Shown here: positions 24,471 through 33,440 of the stretch, one piece after another
Layout: each line of letters opens with the position of its first letter
Numbering within the stretch: position 1 is the stretch's first letter
From: [Clostridium] methylpentosum DSM 5476
GTDB taxonomy: Bacteria > Bacillota > Clostridia > Oscillospirales > Ruminococcaceae
Direction of reading: 5' to 3'
DNA length: 59,595 nt
Assembly: GCA_000158655.1 (NCBI GenBank)
Contig: EQ973343.1
Span: 1 to 59,595, forward strand
Notes under the pieces: generated by a model
Told to the model about the DNA's origin: nothing
Databases searched by the model: none
The model's input: only the letters and a program-made list of their open reading frames with translations
Made by a program: the position numbers and the translations under genes

Positions 24471-25293
24471 CGATCTCCTCGCAGGTTAGCCCGGGCAGCG
24501 AATCAACCCTATAGACATAGTCCTGTGGGCAGTTGGGAACAGTACCCTCTTCTTTCAGCGCTACGTGTACCGAGTTGTGCACCTTGGCGGAGGAATACTG
24601 CCCGCCGGCGCAGTTGTGCTCCCACCAGAACAGCTTGTAAACCTCCATCGAACCCTCGGGGCGAGCCGAAGAGGTGTCGTTTTCAAACAGGGTGCGCAGA
24701 CACTCCTTGACAATCTGCGCGTCCTCCTCGCTGAATCCGGTTTTTTCAGCCAGCTGAACGTTGATGGAACCTTTGATTTTGTACAGACCGTAGCGGATGA
24801 AGTGCTTGGTGCCCATGGTGTCTGAGCCGCGTTTTTCGGACGTCTCACTGTTGACGCTCTTGGTAATCTGCATCGACTGCACCTCCACCGGAGAGAGGCT
24901 GACCGCCTGGTGGATCGACACCGGGCCGCGGACGCCAACCGAGACGCTGTCCTGTTTAAAGGCGAACACCTGCCCAAAACTGCGCACATCCAGCCATTTT
25001 TCGCAGGCTGTGCGGGCATAAATCTCCTTGTCCTTGGTTTTTTCCATCGTTTTGGCGCGGTCGCTCAGGCTCTTGCACCCGTCGTCGTTGCGGTCGTCCG
25101 ACTGCACAAAGATGGGGTTGCCGAGGTCCTGCATCCGGTTGCGGATCTTGCGCTTGATGCACACGTCAGAAATTTCGCCGAAGCCCTCGTAGTTGGTGCG
25201 GGGGCGGTTTCCGTTGAGCGGGTCGCCGTTGGGGTTCGCCATGGTGACTGAGACCAGTGCCACAAAGTCAATTTTGTTTTTCAGTGTTCCCAT
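24460..25293 (-). CDS. cas7: Type I-C Cascade subunit Cas7 (Csd2)
   Basis: A 277-residue backbone subunit that polymerises along the crRNA. The N-terminus MGTLKNKIDFVALVSVTMAN and the NPNGDPLNGNRPRTN motif are diagnostic of Csd2/Cas7c, followed by VCIKRKIRNRMQD and FGQVFAFKQDSVSVGVRGPV. The C-terminal domain carries GLYKIKGSINVQLA and LFWWEHNCAGGQYSSAKVH. The ATG at 25293 (GGAGGAAGATTAGA upstream) fits the family; a longer frame lies within cas8c. Confidence 0.97.
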   Translation of the reverse strand: MGTLKNKIDFVALVSVTMANPNGDPLNGNRPRTNYEGFGEISDVCIKRKIRNRMQDLGNPIFVQSDDRNDDGCKSLSDRAKTMEKTKDKEIYARTACEKWLDVRSFGQVFAFKQDSVSVGVRGPVSIHQAVSLSPVEVQSMQITKSVNSETSEKRGSDTMGTKHFIRYGLYKIKGSINVQLAEKTGFSEEDAQIVKECLRTLFENDTSSARPEGSMEVYKLFWWEHNCAGGQYSSAKVHNSVHVALKEEGTVPNCPQDYVYRVDSLPGLTCEEIDGI

Positions 25294-25294
25294 T

Positions 25295-27121
25295 CTAATC
25301 TTCCTCCGTTTCCAATGCTTTGTCTTTTTTGCGGAACAGCGCGCTGCGCTGGTGGTAGTACCCCAGCAGATAGGTGTCCTCCAGGCTCTTTTCGAGCTCC
25401 AAATCCTTGCTGTCGAGCATGTCAACAATTTCCTCGATAATCCTTCTATAACGAATGCGCGTGTTGGGATGCAATTTTTCAAAATAAGGTTTTAGTTGCT
25501 CTGTGATGATGCGGGACGCATACAGCGGCCGCCGGACAAAAACAGACTGCATCCGGATGGCGTTGGGTTCCCGGCCCTCTTTTTTGTCATAGGTGTTCCG
25601 TTCCACCTGTTCCATCACCGCGAGCCACCGTCCAAACAGATAGCTGCGGTCGTTGTTTGTTGTATCCAGTGCCAATTTCCATTCCTCCTCGTTTTCTTTC
25701 CAGTGATGTTCTCGGTCTGCCTTGCAGGCGTCGTCATTGCGGTATTTGCGGATAAGCGCGCAGGTAATCGTGAGAAGAGATTCCCGGTTTCTGTGATTGT
25801 AGACCAGTGGATTTCCAGCCCGTGTAACCAGCGCCCGCACCAGGTCCTTTGGAATCGGGCGGCAGTCGATCATGCAGCTGAGCACCCGCTGGGCGTGCTC
25901 GCGCAACAGCTTGTCCTCCACATCCATCCTGTCGCCCCGCTCGGTGCCGTAGGCAAAGGTGACGATGCGGCGCACAGGAGGGGATTGAATTCCATAGAAA
26001 TCGCAGTCCCAGCAACAGGTTGTGTACCAGCGCTCGATGTGGGCGAAAAAATCTGAGCTCTTGAGCTCCTGGTAATAGGTGACGCTCAGCCGGCCGGTGG
26101 TGGCCGCGTCGAGTGCGGCGACAACCACGTCATCCTCCGGCTTGAGCTGGTTCTCGTAGCCGCCCAATGTCTTCTTCAGTTGATTTTGGTAACTGACAAA
26201 GTCACTCTTTTCCTCTTCTTCGGAAGTCCACAGGACATTCAAAGAGGGAACCGGCTTGCCCTCCGGGTTCCAGCAGAGGAAGGTGCGGCCACCCCAGATG
26301 ACGCCGTGGTTGACTGACAGCCAACGCAGTGCGCTGTGCGCCTTTTGGGAAGCAGTGTACCCAATGCTGCTCGCCTGCCGGGCCTCTGTAAAACGGCCTC
26401 GGTAGGTAAAGCCGGAGCTGTCATTCGCCGAAATCAGCTTTGCCCCATAGCTGAGCGCTACAACCCCTTTGGGGTGCATCTCACAGACCATATCCGTCTG
26501 CCCCGAAATCATACAGAGGTCTTTGGGCTCCTCCTGATATTTGGAGGCATACAGGCGGGCGAAACAGTCAAACAAGGAGGGATTCTGCCAGCAAGCGGAG
26601 GGGTGATCGGGAATCACCCGCCAGCGTACCAAGCACTTTGCGTACTCGGTTCCCTCGACCTTTCCATCGCCTGGGACCCCGCATTCATCCAGCACAATCA
26701 AATCAGCATTCGCCAAATCCCTCAGGATGGTTCCGCCCTTGATGTAGGTAAAAACCGCCCGCACAGTGGGATGGGAAAAGTCTGATTCAGCCCACTCCTC
26801 CAGCTGGGAAAGGTACGCCACAAATTTATCGCCGCCGAACGGGGCAAGATAGCGCAGCTGGTCACAAAGGGGATGAGCCCTGCAATTATCCCCAACCCGG
26901 TTGGCGGATTCAATGGTGGCCGGCACAATGGTTTTGTTCTCCCCCTTTGGCACCGCCCGAGCGCTCTGAAAGACCCCCTCTTTGGACAGTGTGATCTCAA
27001 TCTGCGCATTTATGACGATGTGGGAAATTGGCGTGAGCGCCTCTTTTTCCTCATCCCGCAGGGAACCTGCCCGGTCGGAGTAGGCCTCATAGGTCCGGTA
27101 TGCAGCCTGAAGCAGTCCCAT
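25295..27121 (-). CDS. cas8c: Type I-C Cascade large subunit Cas8c (Csd1)
   Basis: A 608-residue large subunit expected to recognise the PAM and recruit Cas3. Typical Csd1 features are the N-terminal MGLLQAAYRTYEAYSD, PISHIVINAQIEITLSKEG, FGGDKFVAYLSQLEEW, CMISGQTDMVCEMHPKGV and the WLSVNHGVIWGGRTFLCWNP segment. Lysine- and acid-rich C-terminal helices end with DTYLLGYYHQRSALFRKKDK. Family size is about 580-620, so it is full length. The start directly follows the cas5c TAG, and the stop (TAG) lies 1 bp before the cas7 ATG. Confidence 0.97.
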   Translation of the reverse strand: MGLLQAAYRTYEAYSDRAGSLRDEEKEALTPISHIVINAQIEITLSKEGVFQSARAVPKGENKTIVPATIESANRVGDNCRAHPLCDQLRYLAPFGGDKFVAYLSQLEEWAESDFSHPTVRAVFTYIKGGTILRDLANADLIVLDECGVPGDGKVEGTEYAKCLVRWRVIPDHPSACWQNPSLFDCFARLYASKYQEEPKDLCMISGQTDMVCEMHPKGVVALSYGAKLISANDSSGFTYRGRFTEARQASSIGYTASQKAHSALRWLSVNHGVIWGGRTFLCWNPEGKPVPSLNVLWTSEEEEKSDFVSYQNQLKKTLGGYENQLKPEDDVVVAALDAATTGRLSVTYYQELKSSDFFAHIERWYTTCCWDCDFYGIQSPPVRRIVTFAYGTERGDRMDVEDKLLREHAQRVLSCMIDCRPIPKDLVRALVTRAGNPLVYNHRNRESLLTITCALIRKYRNDDACKADREHHWKENEEEWKLALDTTNNDRSYLFGRWLAVMEQVERNTYDKKEGREPNAIRMQSVFVRRPLYASRIITEQLKPYFEKLHPNTRIRYRRIIEEIVDMLDSKDLELEKSLEDTYLLGYYHQRSALFRKKDKALETEED

Positions 27122-27850
27122 CTATTCCACCTCCCTTGCCAGCTCGTCCGCGCTTTGGAAATTCCCGAGTTCCTCGCCGAACGGCTTAAATTTCATCTCC
27201 CGCACCCTTCGCACGAGCTCACACTGCTCTGGGCGCAAAAACTCAATCACCCCACGGCGCATCACAGGACGCCAGAAGCGAACGGTCATGTGGTCTCTCG
27301 TCTCTTGGGAATAGGCCTCGTCCGCATAGGTAACCCCATGGTACATCAGCCCAAACGCGAGCTCCGGGGTGTCGTCATAGTGCCCCTTCCCCTCACCGAA
27401 CGCGCAGGGGGAGACATAGCCCTGGCACTCCCGTGTACCGAGGAAAATGTCCCGGCGGCCGCCCCGCTCAATCATGCGGCGGGCGATGTTGTGATGCTTG
27501 TGCTCGTTGCGATCATTCGCCAGCTCCGGCCGGTTTTCATTCCATTCAAAGTGGGCGCGGACCTGGTAACGGCAGTTGCGCAGATAGGTGTAAAAAGAAA
27601 GGTCATTTCCGCCGCTATACTTGATGGGGCGGATGCCCTTGACCTCAGTCTGAATCGGATTCATCACCCGGACTGCGTCGATAAACCAAATAAGTGTCGG
27701 TTTCCAATAAACAGAACTCAAAATTCCCTTGAGCGCCTCGTAGGTGGGAACCTGCAGGGAGCACTTTTCCCCGCCGACCCGCATGACAGGATCGGAAAAC
27801 AGGGCGTTGTCGCCGGTCACCTCAAACTCCACAGTATTTCGATAAATCAT
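27122..27850 (-). CDS. cas5c: Type I-C crRNA endonuclease Cas5c (Cas5d)
   Basis: A 242-residue RAMP protein. In type I-C this subunit, not Cas6, cuts the pre-crRNA and stays on the 5-prime handle. The opening MIYRNTVEFEVTGDNALFSD, the PTYEALKGILSSVYWKP segment (catalytic-type Tyr region) and the NEHKHHNIARRMIERGGRR segment (Lys-His pair) match the known active-site layout, and DIFLGTRECQGYV is a family mark. The ATG at 27850 has GGAGG 6 bp upstream, placed in the last codons of cas3. Confidence 0.97.
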   Translation of the reverse strand: MIYRNTVEFEVTGDNALFSDPVMRVGGEKCSLQVPTYEALKGILSSVYWKPTLIWFIDAVRVMNPIQTEVKGIRPIKYSGGNDLSFYTYLRNCRYQVRAHFEWNENRPELANDRNEHKHHNIARRMIERGGRRDIFLGTRECQGYVSPCAFGEGKGHYDDTPELAFGLMYHGVTYADEAYSQETRDHMTVRFWRPVMRRGVIEFLRPEQCELVRRVREMKFKPFGEELGNFQSADELAREVE

Positions 27851-27851
27851 A

Positions 27852-30242
27852 TCATACCTCCTCAAATAAATTCACATCCCCATAGGATGTAAGACCGGTC
27901 TGATCAGAATAAAATCCCGGTTGGAGAACCAAAATCTCTCCGCCGTACAGGGAATAGATTCCCCCGCAGTCCGCAAGCTTTTTGCGTTCATACTCATACA
28001 GCGAAATCGTGAAGCGGGACGCGTCGCGGAGAAGTTTTCTACGCTCTTCAAGGTTCCAGGCAGCAAACTGGGAGCCTAACGCTTCAATCAGTTTCTTCCC
28101 CTCGCCATAGGGCGTCACGACATCCACCGTGTTGTCCTCAAAGACGCGGAACTGCTCCCCCGCGGTGCGGAATCCCTGCACGAGCAGATAGCGGGACGCT
28201 GTGTCGCAGTGCCCCTCAGCCTGTCCATTGCAGGACAACAGCTGGAAGAGGGAGGTTTTGAGCTTGGGCAGCGGATAATCTTGGCTCCCCTGCGTCATCT
28301 CGGCATACAGGTCTTGATAATAGGTTTTGATGGCCTCCCTGCCGGTCGGATCACAATCAAACTTCTGCGGATTCTGCTGAAACTGCAGCAGCATACATTC
28401 CGCGGCCTGCTGCGCCTGCCGGATCTCGGGGAGGCGGCCGAGGTTTTCCCCGCGGAGCCGGACGATGTAGACCGGGCAAATCCGTCCGAATTCTCCGCTC
28501 CGATTACAGCGCCCAGCCGCCTGTACCACATTGTCCATCCCCGCCGCGATCCGGATGACGCAGCCAAACGAAAAGTCCACGCCAGCCTCCACCAGCTGGG
28601 TGGATACGCAGAGCACTGGTATCGGCGATTTGGGATTCAGCGCGTCTTTGATCCCCTCGAGTGTTTGTTCCCGGTGCTTGGTGCACATGGAGGTGGAGAG
28701 GTGGTAGAGTAGGCCGCTGTACTGCGATCGGATCGCTTCAAAAATCCTCTTCGCCTCGGATTTTGTGTTGCAGATCACCAGCACGCTCCCCGCCTCCTGC
28801 TGGCGTTCCAGTGCAAAGGCGGCGAGTTCCTCCACAGTGAGGCTTTTGCGCAGGTCGGTGAGTTCGGTACGGCGAAACACCCGCCAAAGCGTTTCGTCAT
28901 AGGGAACCAGCTCGGGCTGCTCGGCATAGCGCAGACCGTGGTCAGTCTGGTCCAGACAGGGCTGGGTCGCCGAGCAGAGGACCACCGTCGCCCCACAGAA
29001 TGTCGCCAAAAAATTGAGCGCCAGATTAAATTGGGAGAGCATTTTGCGCGGCACCGACTGCACCTCGTCGATCACGATCACACTGCCGCACAGGGCGGTC
29101 ATCCGCCGAATGCAGGAGGTCTTGCCGTCAAACAGGGTGTTGAGCAGCTGCACCAGCGTGGTAATCACCACCGGGGCGCGCCAGTTTTCCAGCACAAGCT
29201 CGGTCTCATCGAGTTCCTCGATCTCTTTTTTGTCCGGTTTTTCCCGCATCACGTTGGAATGGTGCTCCAGAATAAGCTTCGGATCTTCCAGATACTTCCG
29301 GATCTCTTTCGCGTTTTGATCGAGGATGCTGAGCAAGGGGATGACAAAGAACACCCGCTGTTGGCCCTCCGCGGCGCGGGCCAGCGCGTAGCGCAGCCCG
29401 CTCAGCGTCTTTCCGCCCCCAGTAGGGACATTGAGCCGGAAGATACCGCCCCCGCGGGAAGCGGCTTCCCGACAGAGGTCGGAGATGTGTTTGCGCGCCC
29501 GGTTGATCTCTGAATCAGCGCGAAAGTCAGAGAGCTTCTCTTCCACTCGAGAGAGCAGCGCATCCCAGTCAGGCTCAGTTTCCTGCTGCGGGAGGGCATG
29601 CCCCTGATCAAACTCAGCGGTGTCCCGCCGGTCCCCTTCAATCACAGCGGACAACGCCATCCGTGCAATTAGGGAGAAATAAAAATAAATTTCCTCCTTG
29701 GTTTTTGAACAGCTAAAAAGAAGCTCCTGCGCCCTCACGACCTCTTGTTCGGCCTCCTCGAACAAGCGGTCCAACTCTTCGGGCGAGGCGCAGTACCGGA
29801 GATAATTTTCTATCGCCTCCTCGTAATCCACTCCCTCAGCCTCCAGACGGTGGAGGTATCCGTCCTTTCCCTCCAAAGACACACAGTCAAACTGGCCGTG
29901 GTGCGAACCGCAGGCAAACGCCAGGAGCTCAGCCGTCATGTTGTGCAGGGTCTGCCCGCTGTCCCGGTGCCATCGGTTGAAAATGAAGCGAACGCTTGCA
30001 AAGGTGTGGTTGACGCTACCCCGCCGGACCGATTCCCCCCTCGCTGCCGCGGTGATGTAGACCTTAAATTTCTCGGTGTATTTTCCCATGTCGTGCAGCA
30101 ATCCCGCGAGGTAACAGAGCTGTTTCAACCCGTCGGGGGCTGCGGCAGCAGCGTAGTGCGCGCAGCTTCTGCAATGCTGCTCCACGGTCTGAATCCGCTC
30201 CTTTTGGGGCTCCTCAACCTTGATATGCGCAGGAAAATTCAT
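27852..30242 (-). CDS. cas3: CRISPR nuclease-helicase Cas3
   Basis: A 796-residue effector that degrades target DNA after Cascade binding. The HD nuclease is N-terminal: YLAGLLHDMGKYTEKF (H50-D51) and GSVNHTFASVRF. The SF2 helicase follows: LNVPTGGGKTLSGLRYALA (Walker A), VIVIDEVQSVP (DEVQ in place of DExH), VVLCSATQP (motif III), and CVSTQLVEAGVDFSF with VVQAAGRCNRSGEFG (motifs V/VI). The start at 30242 follows GGGAGTGA. The helicase end overlaps the ribosome site of cas5c. It is the first gene of the cas operon, with a TATAAT about 38 bp upstream. Confidence 0.97.
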   Translation of the reverse strand: MNFPAHIKVEEPQKERIQTVEQHCRSCAHYAAAAAPDGLKQLCYLAGLLHDMGKYTEKFKVYITAAARGESVRRGSVNHTFASVRFIFNRWHRDSGQTLHNMTAELLAFACGSHHGQFDCVSLEGKDGYLHRLEAEGVDYEEAIENYLRYCASPEELDRLFEEAEQEVVRAQELLFSCSKTKEEIYFYFSLIARMALSAVIEGDRRDTAEFDQGHALPQQETEPDWDALLSRVEEKLSDFRADSEINRARKHISDLCREAASRGGGIFRLNVPTGGGKTLSGLRYALARAAEGQQRVFFVIPLLSILDQNAKEIRKYLEDPKLILEHHSNVMREKPDKKEIEELDETELVLENWRAPVVITTLVQLLNTLFDGKTSCIRRMTALCGSVIVIDEVQSVPRKMLSQFNLALNFLATFCGATVVLCSATQPCLDQTDHGLRYAEQPELVPYDETLWRVFRRTELTDLRKSLTVEELAAFALERQQEAGSVLVICNTKSEAKRIFEAIRSQYSGLLYHLSTSMCTKHREQTLEGIKDALNPKSPIPVLCVSTQLVEAGVDFSFGCVIRIAAGMDNVVQAAGRCNRSGEFGRICPVYIVRLRGENLGRLPEIRQAQQAAECMLLQFQQNPQKFDCDPTGREAIKTYYQDLYAEMTQGSQDYPLPKLKTSLFQLLSCNGQAEGHCDTASRYLLVQGFRTAGEQFRVFEDNTVDVVTPYGEGKKLIEALGSQFAAWNLEERRKLLRDASRFTISLYEYERKKLADCGGIYSLYGGEILVLQPGFYSDQTGLTSYGDVNLFEEV

Positions 30243-30279
30243 ACAAGAATCACTCCCAAACAAATCTATAATTAGCAAT

Positions 30280-30285
30280 ATTATA
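30280..30285 (-). promoter_or_regulatory. Candidate -10 of the cas operon
   Basis: TATAAT on the minus strand, 38 bp before the cas3 start. No good -35 hexamer at 16-18 bp is seen (CATTTT or GCATTT only), so the promoter may be weak or need an activator. Confidence 0.45.
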
Positions 30286-30310
30286 CTACCATATTTGTGC
30301 GAAAAATGCA

Positions 30311-30556
30311 AATATTTTCATATTTCCTTCTTTTTCTCCGAAACACCAGCAATTGAATACCGAGTGTTTCCTCTCGCTGTGTTTTGTAAAACGGAGGCGA
30401 CAACCGATGAACTGGCAGATGAAATTCGTGCTCTGTGCAGAATGAAAAGCAGGATTATTTTCATATCAAACCGCTGTGTGTAACCGGACTTTTCCCTCCT
30501 TCATAAAATAATAGAAACAAAACTTATCAACATTCGGTTTCAAGGAGGTTGAAACG
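30311..30556. other. Intergenic stretch between cas3 and the DUF305 gene
   Basis: On the plus strand a short open segment (TTDELADEIRALCRMKSRII, 30403-30462) looks like a coding fragment, faintly like a V-ATPase F subunit or shell-type protein, but it has no start or site. Nothing else is recognised. Confidence 0.3.
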
Positions 30557-31132
30557 ATGTTCAGCCAGCAAAGAATCAGCGACGTAACAAAGAACTATCT
30601 CTGCCGATTTTATCAAATACTTGACAATATGATTGTAGAAATGACAGATGTAGAACTGACAGACAGCCTTTCGCACAATTTTATTGTGCAGATGATCCCG
30701 CACCACAGGGCAGCTATTGAAATGTCTCACAACATCCTGCGCTATACAACCTGCGTCCCAGTACAGGACATTGCCTGCAACATCATACAGGAACAGACCA
30801 AAAGCATTGAAAATATGCAGCAAATACTGAGTTGCTGTTCCAAACTGGAGAACTCCGAGCAGGAGTGCTGCCTCTATCAAAAGAGATTCCACCGGATTAC
30901 CCAGACCATGTTCACCCAAATGCAGGATGCCTGCTCAACCAACGACATCAATGCCAATTTCATGCGAGAGATGATCCCGCACCACGAGGGTGCCATCAGC
31001 ATGTCTCAAAACCTACTGCGTTTTCCGATCTGTCCGGAGCTTCTCCCAATTCTCCGCGCAATTATCACATCTCAGCGGGAAGGGGTGCAGAAGATGCGGC
31101 GGCTTCTGCAGTGCAATCCCGCATCCAATTGA
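30557..31132 (+). CDS. DUF305 family protein, two helical repeats
   Basis: A 191-residue helical protein without a signal peptide. Two copies of the DUF305 core are present: FIVQMIPHHRAAIEMSHNIL (about 35-55) with its partner helix EQTKSIENMQQIL, and FMREMIPHHEGAISMSQNLL (about 135-155) with REGVQKMRRLL. The paired His residues (MIPHH) and nearby Met/Glu can bind metal; some DUF305 proteins are copper-linked, here unproven. Six cysteines occur in the middle (CC, CC-type pairs near 92 and 100). AAGGAGG lies 9 bp before the ATG. It stands alone with its own terminator. Confidence 0.9.
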   Translation: MFSQQRISDVTKNYLCRFYQILDNMIVEMTDVELTDSLSHNFIVQMIPHHRAAIEMSHNILRYTTCVPVQDIACNIIQEQTKSIENMQQILSCCSKLENSEQECCLYQKRFHRITQTMFTQMQDACSTNDINANFMREMIPHHEGAISMSQNLLRFPICPELLPILRAIITSQREGVQKMRRLLQCNPASN

Positions 31133-31140
31133 GCAGAACG

Positions 31141-31170
31141 CAGGCACAGTGTGGTGTGCCTGCTTTCTAC
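31141..31170 (+). terminator. Probable terminator of the DUF305 gene
   Basis: CAGGCACA pairs with TGTGCCTG around GTGTGG, then CTTTCTACTG, a short T-run. Moderate strength. Confidence 0.55.
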
Positions 31171-31393
31171 TGTGTTTTGAATCCTATAGGCCCGGCAAGA
31201 GCGTCTAAGAGAAAACAGTGCTTGGCTCGCCCATGTCTACGTCTAATCCGAAACTTCCCCTTTCTCCTGTAAAAACAGACCATGGGATGCGGACAATTCG
31301 CATTTTATCGTGGATGTCAGATCAATCCGAATCCTCAGCACGGTATGGAAAACTTCCCATTGCAAAATGATATCGTTTAAAAATCGATTGCTG

Positions 31394-31434
31394 AAAAAAG
31401 CCGCCTGTCCCCACTCATGTGGAACAGGCGGCTT
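31394..31434 (-). terminator. Minus-strand intrinsic terminator
   Basis: AGCCGCCTGT and ACAGGCGGCT pair over 10 bp, and the minus strand then reads TTTTTT (A-run 31394-31399). No gene clearly ends here, so it may be a leftover or may block read-through toward the DUF305 gene. Confidence 0.7.
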
Positions 31435-31648
31435 AATCTGCAGTATTTTTTGTCTGCCCTTGTTACTTTGTCACTCAGTCTGCTCATTTTGGTACCAAAC
31501 GTATCATCAATGTTTATAAGGGACTACATAGAAACGTATTTTCCAGGGGAAACAGTACATTGCATTACCTGTCCTGTACTTCGTTTGCAAGCCCTTGAAA
31601 TACGGGGATTTTTCAGCTCCTAACTATCCAAACCACTCTGCGTTTTCA

Positions 31649-31677
31649 TAGACAATTTAAAGTACCTATGCTATAAT
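31649..31677 (+). promoter_or_regulatory. Promoter of the 31733 gene
   Basis: TAGACA (31649-31654), a 17-bp spacer and TATAAT (31672-31677), about 55 bp before the start codon. Confidence 0.7.
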
Positions 31678-31732
31678 TGAGTCATCAACAAACTGGAATT
31701 TATGAGTAGAAAATATCAGAGGAGGAAACATC

Positions 31733-32299
31733 ATGAGGAAAGCATTTTTAGAAATTTTAGCAGTAGTGATCGTATTATCAGTTGGAGCAACAAGCGCATT
31801 CGCAGCAGGTTCTAAAGCTGAACGTAATTTCGTCGATGTGGATGGCGATGGTGTCTGTGACCTTGCCAACGGTATTTGTGACAACTTTGGTGTAGAATAT
31901 GGCAGGAATTATGCGGATGCAGACGGTGACGGCATCTGTGATCATGCTACGACTGGTCAAGGGTACGGACAAGAGGACAGCATCCGAGAAGGATGTAGCA
32001 GAAATTATGTCGACGCAAATGGCGACGGTGTCTGTGACCATGCTACAACTGGTCAAGAATACGGACATGAAGACAGCATCAGAGGAGAATGCGGCAAGAA
32101 TTATGTCGACGCGAACGGAGACGGTGTCTGCGATCATGCTATGACTGGTCAAGGTCAAGGGTATGGACACGGGGACAGCATCCAAGGAGGATCCGGCAGA
32201 AATTATGTCGACGCAAATGGCGACGGTATCTGTGACAATTATTCCGCTGGTCAAGGGAGAGGATCCAGAAACGGATTTCGGGGCGGTCGCAGCAAATAA
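31733..32299 (+). CDS. Secreted protein with five DxDGDGxCD (EF-hand/thrombospondin-3-like) loops
   Basis: A 188-residue secreted protein. The signal peptide ends near ATSAFAAG (cut about residue 25). Five acidic loops occur at D35-D43, D62-D70, D94-D102, D126-D134 and D160-D168, all of the form D-x-(D/N)-G-D-G-(V/I)-C-D. That is the Ca-binding loop of EF-hand or thrombospondin type 3 repeats with a fixed Cys. Loops are spaced by Gly/Gln/His-rich linkers (HATTGQGYGQEDSI), and the tail is Gly/Arg rich (GFRGGRSK). GAGGAGG precedes the ATG. No enzyme domain is present. It may be a Ca- or metal-binding surface or matrix protein. Confidence 0.85.
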   Translation: MRKAFLEILAVVIVLSVGATSAFAAGSKAERNFVDVDGDGVCDLANGICDNFGVEYGRNYADADGDGICDHATTGQGYGQEDSIREGCSRNYVDANGDGVCDHATTGQEYGHEDSIRGECGKNYVDANGDGVCDHAMTGQGQGYGHGDSIQGGSGRNYVDANGDGICDNYSAGQGRGSRNGFRGGRSK

Positions 32300-32605
32300 A
32301 ACTAAAATTGTAGACACTCATTTCTTTAATGTGTTCTGCGAGAATTGGTTCCCGTTGGGCGTATTTGAAAAGGAACGATAACTTCCCATTGATTATGGAG
32401 ATAGCAAAAGCCGAACTAATCAACGGTCAGGTGGACAAACCTTTCAGCACACAGCGCGATCCACTTGAACCAAACAAATCCGCTCAAAAAAATCCACGCT
32501 AGGCGATGTCTGCGGCGTGTTCTTATTGTCTGCAACGAGCCAAAACTTTTTTCTCACTCTCCGAACCCGTCTGTACTCTTGATGCGTCTCACCGATCAAC
32601 AGGAT
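32300..32605. other. Gap after the five-loop protein
   Basis: No recognisable gene or terminator. A plus-strand segment reading AELINGQVDKPFSTQRDPLE (about 32411-32470) looks like a coding fragment without a start. I cannot place it. Confidence 0.3.
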
Positions 32606-33181
32606 TTACCGTTTTCTTCCGAAGTATCTGCAAACCTTGCTTTTATAATGAAGATACGTATCACCGAATACTCTGATCATATACTGTTCTTCCTGTAAGA
32701 TCTGCAAATGGAGCATCACCATCGCAAAGACAGAAAACAGCAATAGCGGCACATTAAAAAACATAAGTACAAACCCCACATACACACAGTCAAACCCTAA
32801 AAATGCTGGATTTCTGCTCAATGCGTAGATACCATTTGTTATCATTTCTGTTTCGTCATTTTCCGCAAGACCTGCCCGCCAACTGTCTTTCATGGTGATC
32901 ACTGAGAGTGCAAAAAGAAACGTTCCAGCAACACCCAGCACAATCCCACTCACGATTAGCGCCTGCGGCAGCTGAGGCTTTGCGGCAAAAATACTGACAA
33001 CCTGAACAGCCACAACCGCATAGGTTGCAATTTTTAAAATCAATTCAGTATAAAACACCCGGTCTTTTTGCTTGCCTTTTGCGATTTGGTCTGTCTGTAT
33101 ACCTTTTCTTTTCTGAAGCATCATCTTGCCAAGATAGACGGAATAATAAATAACCAGTATTGTTATCCCGAATAGTTTCAT
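32606..33181 (-). CDS. Membrane methyltransferase-like protein (isoprenylcysteine carboxyl methyltransferase/PEMT type)
   Basis: A 191-residue membrane protein with about five hydrophobic segments (FGITILVIYYSVYLG; ILKIATYAVVAVQVVSIFAA; ALIVSGIVLGVAGTFLFALS; then two after residue 130). The C-terminal signature ITNGIYALSRNPAFLGFD plus EEQYMIRVFGDTYLHYKSKV (SRNP, then E-E...G..Y..Y) is that of ICMT/PEMT-like methyltransferases, which use S-adenosylmethionine on lipid-like thiols or amines. The ATG at 33181 has AAGGGA upstream; an ATG at 33214 lacks a site. Substrate unknown. It is a single gene. Confidence 0.88.
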   Translation of the reverse strand: MKLFGITILVIYYSVYLGKMMLQKRKGIQTDQIAKGKQKDRVFYTELILKIATYAVVAVQVVSIFAAKPQLPQALIVSGIVLGVAGTFLFALSVITMKDSWRAGLAENDETEMITNGIYALSRNPAFLGFDCVYVGFVLMFFNVPLLLFSVFAMVMLHLQILQEEQYMIRVFGDTYLHYKSKVCRYFGRKR

Positions 33182-33440
33182 GAAATCCCTTCTTTCAAAT
33201 TTCGTTTTCTCCATTTAAATGATACCATACTCTTCAGAATATCTCCACATCTATCTGGTAAAACTGAAATACAGCTTTGTGTGGCATAAACCTGTGTGAG
33301 CTGCCGTCGATTATCTAGATCTCTGCACTCCATCAGCCGACCATGCATCCCATCCGAACAGATTTTGCATGACTGAAACCTTCTATAAAACAGCGAATGG
33401 AATTTCAACCCAACCTCAGCCTGTTTTAGAATACACAATA

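Larger units (their letters stand above)
31133..31732. other. Gap with two terminators and a promoter
   Basis: No convincing gene. It holds the DUF305 terminator (31141-31170), a strong minus-strand terminator (31394-31434) with no obvious minus-strand gene feeding it, and the promoter of the 31733 gene (31649-31677). The open frame at 31417-31623 lacks a ribosome site and family marks. Confidence 0.5.

Noticed and set aside
26873-27892. 339-codon plus-strand frame over cas8c and cas5c
   Set aside because: Lies antisense to two clear Cas genes, with low-complexity antisense composition and no family marks.
30403-30483. Possible V-ATPase F or shell-protein fragment
   Set aside because: Too short, no start, similarity too faint to name.
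31417-31623. 68-codon hydrophobic frame after the minus-strand terminator
   Set aside because: No ribosome site; overlaps the terminator hairpin; composition not gene-like.
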